Assembly (NCBI GenBank): GCA_947176485.1
Contig: CAMWQS010000030.1
Location: 1 to 15,356 of the forward strand
Origin: an uncultured Clostridia bacterium
Lineage (GTDB): Bacteria; Bacillota; Clostridia; Christensenellales; Borkfalkiaceae
Direction: 5' to 3'
DNA length: 15,356 bases
This document shows positions 7,714 to 12,833 of the stretch, piece after piece. The translations under genes and the position numbers were made by a program. The notes under the pieces are model-generated. The model worked only from the letters and a program-made list of their open reading frames with translations. It was not told the DNA's origin and made no database searches. Positions within the stretch are counted from its first letter, which is position 1, and the number at the start of each line of letters is the position of its first letter.

Positions 7714-9518
7714 AAGTTTTCTTTTAAATAATCGTAAATATTCTGCGCTATCGCCTTGGAAATTCCGTTTACCCCGGCAAGCTCTTCAACGCTTGCACTC
7801 ATAATTTTATCCAGCGTTCCGAATTTTTCTAATAGTGCCATACGCTTTACTTTGCCAACGCCGTCGATTTCCGAAAGCACGCTTTGAAGGTTGCGCTTAG
7901 AGTGCAAATTTCTGAAATAGGTTATTGCAAAGCGGTGTGCCTCGTCGCGGATTCTTTGCAGCATTTTCAACGAATAATCGCGGTGAGGAATTTTCACGCT
8001 TTCGTCGAAGTATAAGGTAAAAACCTCCTCCTCTCGCTTGGCAAGGGAAATAAGCTCTATTCCTTCGATATTGCGCATATCGAAAATTTCTTTTACCGCA
8101 GAAAGCTGACCCTTGCCGCCGTCTATAATTATTAAATCGGGCTTGGGGAACCTTTCTTCCTCGTCTGACCCGAGCTTGTCAAGCCTACGCGTCAACACCT
8201 CTTGCAAAGACGCAAAGTCGTTCGCACCCTCTACCGTCTTAATTTTAAAGCGGCGGTAGCTTGACCTGTCCGCTTCACCGTCGATAAATACCACCATAGA
8301 GCCGACTTTGTCAACTCCGCTGATATTCGAAATATCGTAACACTCCATTCGGCGCGGGTAAGCTTTTAGGGACAACAGCTCTTGCAAGTGCTTACAAGCG
8401 TTCACCGTCATGTCGTCTTTGTGCTTAATTTTGTCAACCGATTTTTCAAGATATTCTTCGGCGTTTTTCTTCGCCATTTGCAAAAGCCTTGCCTTGTCGC
8501 CTTGTTTTGCAAGGGTTACTTCAACGCTTTTATCAAACTTTTCTTTGAAATAGGTCTGCAAAAGCTCCTTTTCACAGAATTCTTCGCAGATAATTTCGGA
8601 AGGCACTTCGTGGTGCTGATAGTATTGAACTATAAAGGCAGTCAACGCTTCGCCGTCGGTCAAGTGCGCCTCGTCCAAAGCAAATGAACTTCCGCCTTGC
8701 ATTATTCCCTTACGCGTAACTAAAACGTTGACCGCAGAATACAGCCCGTTAGTCGCGTACGCGATTATATCCGCATCGACGTATCGGTTCAAAGACGTTA
8801 TACGCTTCGCTTCAAGCTTGGAAAGCATTTCAAGCTTTTTCTTGTAATCAAGGGCAAGCTCAAAGTTCTCGTTCTCGGCGGCGTTAAGCATTTTGCTTTG
8901 CAATAAGGTTTCCGCATCTTTATAGTTGCCGTCAAGAAAGCTAAGCGCGTTTTTTACCCTCACGGCGTAATCTTCTTTACTTATTTTGCCCGCGCACGGC
9001 GCAAGACATCTGCCTATATGATAGTTTAAGCACTCACGCTTTTTGCCCGTGGTTGCCGTGTGACAAAGGCGTACGCAAAACGTAAGTTGCAGAATTTCAA
9101 GAATATCCTTACAGCTTATTCCGCCCATAAAAGGTCCGAAGTACTTGCCGCCGTCCTTCTTTATCTTGCGGGTTATGGAAAAGTTAGGGAAGTCTTCCCG
9201 CATATTTACTTTTATATACGGATAAGTTTTATCGTCCTTTAAAAGGATGTTATACTTGGGCTTGTACTTCTTGATGAGGTTGTTTTCGAGTGCAAGAGCG
9301 TCTATTTCAGATTCGGTTATGATATAGTTGAAATCACGGATATTTTCAACCATTTTCATAACTTTTTCGGGCTTTTCGGAGCTGTGGAAATACTGGCGCA
9401 CTCTGTTTTTAAGCACGCGGGCCTTGCCGACGTAGATAATATTCTTATACTCGTCAAGCATAATATAAACGCCCGGATTATCCGGAAGCAGTTTTAATTT
9501 TTCCTTAATAACGTCCAT
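7710..9518 (-). CDS. uvrC: UvrC, excinuclease ABC subunit C
   Basis: 602 residues, full length. UvrC makes both incisions flanking a DNA lesion in nucleotide excision repair, working with UvrA and UvrB. The N-terminal GIY-YIG nuclease is clear: PGVYIM (15-20) and YVGKA (29-33), with the catalytic Arg in KNRVRQYF. Next come four cysteines (RLC, REC, GRC, APC, about residues 150-180), which match the [4Fe-4S] cluster ligands of UvrC. A UVR segment (about 205-235) binds UvrB. The RNase H-like C-terminal nuclease shows CYDISNISG, IIIDGGKGQL and DEAHRFAI. Tandem helix-hairpin-helix motifs end the protein. It is the first gene of a four-gene operon and has its own promoter ending 15 bases upstream of the ATG. 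Only a weak GTAGGG-like ribosome site is seen. Confidence 0.98.
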   Translation of the reverse strand: MDVIKEKLKLLPDNPGVYIMLDEYKNIIYVGKARVLKNRVRQYFHSSEKPEKVMKMVENIRDFNYIITESEIDALALENNLIKKYKPKYNILLKDDKTYPYIKVNMREDFPNFSITRKIKKDGGKYFGPFMGGISCKDILEILQLTFCVRLCHTATTGKKRECLNYHIGRCLAPCAGKISKEDYAVRVKNALSFLDGNYKDAETLLQSKMLNAAENENFELALDYKKKLEMLSKLEAKRITSLNRYVDADIIAYATNGLYSAVNVLVTRKGIMQGGSSFALDEAHLTDGEALTAFIVQYYQHHEVPSEIICEEFCEKELLQTYFKEKFDKSVEVTLAKQGDKARLLQMAKKNAEEYLEKSVDKIKHKDDMTVNACKHLQELLSLKAYPRRMECYDISNISGVDKVGSMVVFIDGEADRSSYRRFKIKTVEGANDFASLQEVLTRRLDKLGSDEEERFPKPDLIIIDGGKGQLSAVKEIFDMRNIEGIELISLAKREEEVFTLYFDESVKIPHRDYSLKMLQRIRDEAHRFAITYFRNLHSKRNLQSVLSEIDGVGKVKRMALLEKFGTLDKIMSASVEELAGVNGISKAIAQNIYDYLKENL

Positions 9519-9533
9519 AATACCCTACTTTAA

Positions 9534-9562
9534 AGTATAGCATATACAAAGAATATTTGCAA
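9534..9562 (-). promoter_or_regulatory. Sigma-A promoter of the uvrC operon
   Basis: On the minus strand: -35 TTGCAA (9562-9557), a 17-base spacer, -10 TATACT (9539-9534), preceded by an extended -10 TG. The predicted transcript begins a few bases before the uvrC ATG at 9518, so the leader is short. The -35 box directly abuts the terminator hairpin of the upstream gene. Confidence 0.75.
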
Positions 9563-9598
9563 TATAAAAAATCTTGCCCATCGGCAAGATTTTTTATA
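9563..9598 (-). terminator. Intrinsic terminator after the pectate lyase gene
   Basis: A perfect 16-bp stem (9563-9578 with 9583-9598) around a 4-base loop. The core is ATCTTGCC/GGCAAGAT, flanked by A and T runs so that the RNA ends in six U residues on either strand. It starts two bases after the lyase stop codon and insulates that gene from uvrC. Confidence 0.92.
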
Positions 9599-9599
9599 A

Positions 9600-12047
9600 T
9601 TAATTTTTTTTGTTTTTATGCACACCCGCAAGCGTCGGGACAAGACTTTTAGTTTGTTCAGCCGTATGCATTACAGTAACCTTTGAGCACATTGCAGAAC
9701 TATCGTAATAGAACACCGAAGACTCGGTATCGAAGTTCTTGTTAAAGATATTGTCATTTGTAACTTTTGTCGTGCGGTTGGTAACAACGGTAATATTATA
9801 ATCCTTGGTATTCAAAGCCTTGCTTCCGCTTCCCGTAACCGTGCAGTTGAACATCTTAGCAACGCCCTTCTTTTTGTCGCCGTCCTGCGTGGTTACAGGG
9901 TTGTTTGCGTTGTCGAAGTAGCAGGATTCGATAAACGCATAAGCGCCCGCACGAAGGGACATATTTGTGCCAGTGGACTTGTAGTAGTAGTTATTGTACA
10001 TATGCATATTTGCCTGCCTGCCAAGGGGCAAACGGCTAGAGCACTGTTGATAGTAGTTGTGATGGAAAGTTACGTTTGCGGTCGTCTGATCGTCGCTGCC
10101 GCCGATAAGACCAGTCTTGTGGTTGTTATAATAATGAACGTAAGAAATCGTTACGTAGGAAACCTTCTTGAAGTCGGTTCCGCCATCACCTTCGTGTTTA
10201 TCCTGCTCGTCGCTGACGTCCCAGTAATTTATGCCTTGATTGATAGTACAATTATGAATCCACAAACGCTTTGAATTGAAGTCGTCAGCAGCTTTTGCAT
10301 TCGTGCTACCTTCGAAGCTGCAAGCGTCCTCGGTGTAGTCGTCGAAGGTAATGTTCCTTACTTCAATCGAATTACAACTTGCCCAGGTAAGGCCCCACTG
10401 GAAGATTTCCGCATCGTTGCCTATTCCCTCTAAGGTAACGTTCTTCACACCAGAGATCGAGCAGTTGTTCCAAGCCGAATCATACGCACCTAAGTTAGTC
10501 TTACTGTCTACCTTATAAGTCGCCTTGCTGGATAGTCCGTTCAGTATGGAGTACTTTGAAGTATCCAGTTCATTATATTTACCCGCTATCAGTTTATCTT
10601 GAGTAAGGTCGGAACTCGAAGTGGGAAGTCTTTTACCGTTCTTACCGACTATAACTTCTTCTTTCAGGTTGCCTTTATCCGTACCGTCTACCGTATTTTG
10701 GGTAGTTTTAGTATAAGTTACATTGCCCTCTTTCCATGTTGCCGCAGATATTTGACCTATTATACGGACGATTAGCGGAGTTTTTGTTCCTGCATTTTGT
10801 AAAATACTTACAATTCCGGTATACGACTTTCCGTCTATGGTTGCCTTTACGGTATTCTTGTTTCCCTCGTTAACGTAAACTATATTTGCACCACTCTTGG
10901 GTGTACCGTCGTCGTTATATGCGCCGACGCCACTGGTATAGTTAAAGTGCGCATAACCCGAACGGTCATAACTGGTAACGCTTACGTCCGTCGTTTTAAT
11001 TTGACTGCCGGCTGTTACTTGTAAGGTATATTCACCCTCTTTAATACCGACTACGTCTGCACGGACTGTTCCCGCTGAATCGTTAACGCGAACGAGTTGG
11101 CTGTCAATTTCCGTATATTTTTCGCTGCCAGTTTTCGTTTTATATGCAACCGTGTAAGTACTTACGTTTTTAACGGTGTTAAATTCAACGTAAGCGCCTT
11201 CCTGATATCCTGCACTTGAAGTAATTGTCAACGTGTCGGTCGAAACTTTAGTCCAGCTTGCCGTAAATGACAGTGCACCTTTTGCGGAAGCGGGAATTGA
11301 CCTAACGAGTTTACCATTACCGTCAAGCCAACCGTTGAAAGTATAACCGTCTCTTTTTGCTTCAGGCAAAGTTGTCTCTTCACCTTCTGTATATTGGGAA
11401 AGCCCACCGTTTACGAACTGACCACCGTCGAGATTTAAGATTACCGTTGACTTTGTGGGCGTTACAGACGAGCCTCCGCTTTTCCACTCACCGTAAAAAG
11501 ATTTAGCACCAGACTCGCCAGCCGCAATTTGAGTTACCTTTTCACCAGTCAAATTAGAATTAGCAAACCAACCGTTAAAAGTGCTACCGCTCTTCGTCGG
11601 AGTGGGTAAGGTTACCTCTTCACCGTAGTTATAAGAAGTTATAGGGCTTTGATATGAATCGTCCTTAATAGTGAAAGTTAAATTGTAATTTTCGGGCGAC
11701 CACTTTGCATAGTAGGTTTTATCACCCGTAGCACCGGTAGGTATCTGCAAAACTCTGTTCCCGGAAAAACTGCCGTCTGCATACCAGCCGTCAAAAGTGT
11801 AATGCTCTTTCGTGCCGTTTGTAGGCAAAGTACAAGCAGTACCCGAAGTGTATTGGGTTACGTTTTCCGTAAAATTACCGCCGTTTGGTTCAAGCGCTAC
11901 GTTATATAAGTTGCCGTCGCCCGTACCGCCTTCCTCGCCACCGTTGCCGAAGAAATCGTCAAGCACGTCGCAAGCCGTTAAGGTTACCAAAGTTAACGCC
12001 ATCAATAAAGCAATAATAATTTTTGCAAATGATTTTACTGTTTTCAC
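9600..12047 (-). CDS. Surface lipoprotein with three InlB-type repeats and a PL1 family pectate lyase domain
   Basis: 815 residues from a GTG start. A lipoprotein signal (MKTVKSFAK, hydrophobic stretch, lipobox LTAC, Cys26) is followed by a Gly/Glu-rich linker, three InlB B-type (Listeria-Bacteroides) repeats (about residues 35-253), a beta-rich Ig-like region and a right-handed beta-helix. The helix carries PL1 pectate lyase marks: RLWIHNCTI, EGDGGTDFKK with candidate Ca2+ aspartates D621 and D625, VTISY, HHNYY and the catalytic-type Arg in SSRLP (R672), then MYNNYYY. It should cleave polygalacturonate by beta-elimination at the cell surface. An ATG 13 codons upstream (12086) is rejected because it overlaps the -10 region of a good promoter, while the GTG has GGAGA six bases before it. 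The gene stands alone between a promoter and a terminator. No transporter or pectin-utilisation partner is in the window. Confidence 0.9.
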   Translation of the reverse strand: MKTVKSFAKIIIALLMALTLVTLTACDVLDDFFGNGGEEGGTGDGNLYNVALEPNGGNFTENVTQYTSGTACTLPTNGTKEHYTFDGWYADGSFSGNRVLQIPTGATGDKTYYAKWSPENYNLTFTIKDDSYQSPITSYNYGEEVTLPTPTKSGSTFNGWFANSNLTGEKVTQIAAGESGAKSFYGEWKSGGSSVTPTKSTVILNLDGGQFVNGGLSQYTEGEETTLPEAKRDGYTFNGWLDGNGKLVRSIPASAKGALSFTASWTKVSTDTLTITSSAGYQEGAYVEFNTVKNVSTYTVAYKTKTGSEKYTEIDSQLVRVNDSAGTVRADVVGIKEGEYTLQVTAGSQIKTTDVSVTSYDRSGYAHFNYTSGVGAYNDDGTPKSGANIVYVNEGNKNTVKATIDGKSYTGIVSILQNAGTKTPLIVRIIGQISAATWKEGNVTYTKTTQNTVDGTDKGNLKEEVIVGKNGKRLPTSSSDLTQDKLIAGKYNELDTSKYSILNGLSSKATYKVDSKTNLGAYDSAWNNCSISGVKNVTLEGIGNDAEIFQWGLTWASCNSIEVRNITFDDYTEDACSFEGSTNAKAADDFNSKRLWIHNCTINQGINYWDVSDEQDKHEGDGGTDFKKVSYVTISYVHYYNNHKTGLIGGSDDQTTANVTFHHNYYQQCSSRLPLGRQANMHMYNNYYYKSTGTNMSLRAGAYAFIESCYFDNANNPVTTQDGDKKKGVAKMFNCTVTGSGSKALNTKDYNITVVTNRTTKVTNDNIFNKNFDTESSVFYYDSSAMCSKVTVMHTAEQTKSLVPTLAGVHKNKKN
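11289..11945 (-). repeat. Three tandem InlB B-type (Listeria_Bacteroides) protein repeats
   Basis: Three diverged ~66-72 residue units, each with a TLP turn (S/E-x-x-C/V/T-TLP), a TF(D/N)GW core and a closing Y/F-x-x-x-W strand. The pattern is YTFDGWYAD...YYAKW, STFNGWFAN...FYGEW and YTFNGWLDG...FTASW. Such beta-grasp repeats serve as spacers or adhesive stalks in surface proteins. They have diverged at the DNA level and are not a recent duplication. Confidence 0.85.
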
Positions 12048-12053
12048 GTCATT

Positions 12054-12058
12054 TCTCC
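12054..12058 (-). promoter_or_regulatory. Ribosome binding site deciding the GTG start of the pectate lyase
   Basis: GGAGA on the minus strand, six bases before GTG at 12047. No comparable site precedes the ATG at 12086. Confidence 0.75.
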
Positions 12059-12076
12059 AAAAATTTCGCTTATTAT

Positions 12077-12105
12077 ATTCTATCACGAAAAACGAAAATT
12101 TTCAA
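12077..12105 (-). promoter_or_regulatory. Sigma-A promoter of the pectate lyase gene
   Basis: On the minus strand: -35 TTGAAA (12105-12100), 17-base spacer, -10 TAGAAT (12082-12077). Transcription would start near 12070, giving a leader of about 20-25 bases before the GTG codon. No operator-like palindrome is evident around it. Confidence 0.75.
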
Positions 12106-12147
12106 CACTTTCAGATAATAATTTTCAATTAAATATTTATATACTCA

Positions 12148-12174
12148 AAAAGGCGGCAAAATTTGCCGCCTTTT
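12148..12174 (-). terminator. Intrinsic terminator after the arsR gene
   Basis: A 10-bp stem AAAAGGCGGC / GCCGCCTTTT around an AT-rich loop (AAAATTT on the plus strand), followed by a T run on the minus strand. It lies 14 bases past the regulator's stop codon. Flanking A/T tracts make it usable in either direction. Confidence 0.9.
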
Positions 12175-12187
12175 AGCCGTTTTAAAG

Positions 12188-12526
12188 CTAACAGCCCAAG
12201 AATTCAACGCCTTTAAGCATAACGTCGTTAACGGTATCGTTCACAAGGCTATAAAAAATAATTTTGCCCGAACGCTCGCTTTTTACTATTCCTAAATTTT
12301 TGAGCAGCCTTAATTGGTGTGAAACGGTGGTTTGGTTGATTTCAAGCACACGCGACAAATCGGTAACGCACATTTCCGAAATAGCCAAAGCCGACAACAT
12401 TCTCACCCTCGTAGGGTCGGCAAAAATAGAAAAGAAACAAACTATACTGTCAAGAACGTCCCCCTCCGGCACGTATTCTTTAACCAAATCTTTTGTGCGC
12501 CTATCCAATAACATCGTGTCTTGCAT
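12188..12526 (-). CDS. ArsR/SmtB family winged-helix transcriptional regulator
   Basis: 112 residues. The core FADPTRVRMLSAL, then the recognition helix region INQTTVSHQLRLLKNLGIV, and the wing SGKIIFYSL are typical of ArsR/SmtB dimeric repressors, which leave DNA when they bind metal ions. The alpha-3 metal site that reads CVC in many members is EMCVTDL here, with a single cysteine. The alpha-5 His/Asp-rich site is also not conserved (LVNDTVNDVMLKGVEF), so the ligand is unclear. Other cysteines are in SIVCFF and at the C-terminus. CAGGAGG lies seven bases before the ATG. It sits 91 bases downstream of the copper ATPase, has its own promoter, and probably regulates itself and perhaps the ATPase; that is inferred from position. 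An alternative is redox sensing or metal-independent control. Confidence 0.9.
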   Translation of the reverse strand: MQDTMLLDRRTKDLVKEYVPEGDVLDSIVCFFSIFADPTRVRMLSALAISEMCVTDLSRVLEINQTTVSHQLRLLKNLGIVKSERSGKIIFYSLVNDTVNDVMLKGVEFLGC

Positions 12527-12533
12527 AACGCAA

Positions 12534-12540
12534 CCTCCTG
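12534..12540 (-). promoter_or_regulatory. Strong ribosome binding site of arsR
   Basis: CAGGAGG on the minus strand, seven bases before the ATG at 12526; near-perfect complementarity to the 16S rRNA tail. Confidence 0.9.
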
Positions 12541-12545
12541 TAAAA

Positions 12546-12575
12546 ATTATACCGCCGCGTATGCATAAGTGTCAA
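12546..12575 (-). promoter_or_regulatory. Sigma-A promoter of arsR with candidate operator sequences
   Basis: Consensus -35 TTGACA (12575-12570), 18-base spacer, consensus -10 TATAAT (12551-12546). The spacer contains the 8-bp palindrome TATGCATA. A direct repeat AGTGTCA (plus strand) occurs at 12568-12574 over the -35 box and again at 12594-12600. These are plausible autoregulatory sites but do not match a specific ArsR operator I know. Confidence 0.8.
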
Positions 12576-12617
12576 AATATTATAATGACGGATAGTGTCA
12601 CAAAAATGCTTAGTTTG

Positions 12618-12833
12618 TCATTTATTCTCGATTGATAAAACTTTATATCCCGCGTCGGTTACGAGCGCGGTGATTTCCTCGTTATCAACCTCTTCACGGC
12701 TGCGGATAACTGCAATTTTCTTCTTCAACTTGACGTCTACGGATACGACGTTTTTTGCGGTTGAAAGCTTATCTTCAACTCTTTTTGCGCAGTGTTCACA
12801 GCACATTCCTTCGATATTGACGATTTTTTTCAT
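12618..12833 (-). CDS. Possible independently translated CopZ-like copper chaperone inside copA (same frame)
   Basis: An in-frame ATG (codon 748 of copA) would give a 71-residue HMA protein beginning MKKIVNIEGMCCEHC, the usual size and start of a free CopZ chaperone. AGGAAGA lies seven bases before this ATG. A free chaperone would carry Cu(I) to the N-terminal HMA or membrane site of the pump. The frame from copA is open through it, so the domain is certainly also made as a C-terminal fusion; separate initiation is an inference. E. coli makes a free chaperone from copA by ribosomal frameshifting, so dual output from one copper ATPase gene has a precedent by another mechanism. Confidence 0.4.
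   Translation of the reverse strand: MKKIVNIEGMCCEHCAKRVEDKLSTAKNVVSVDVKLKKKIAVIRSREEVDNEEITALVTDAGYKVLSIENK

Noticed and set aside
11289..11945. DNA-level tandem repeat suggesting recent expansion of the InlB units
   Set aside because: The three units share protein motifs but few runs of identical bases, so they are old repeats.
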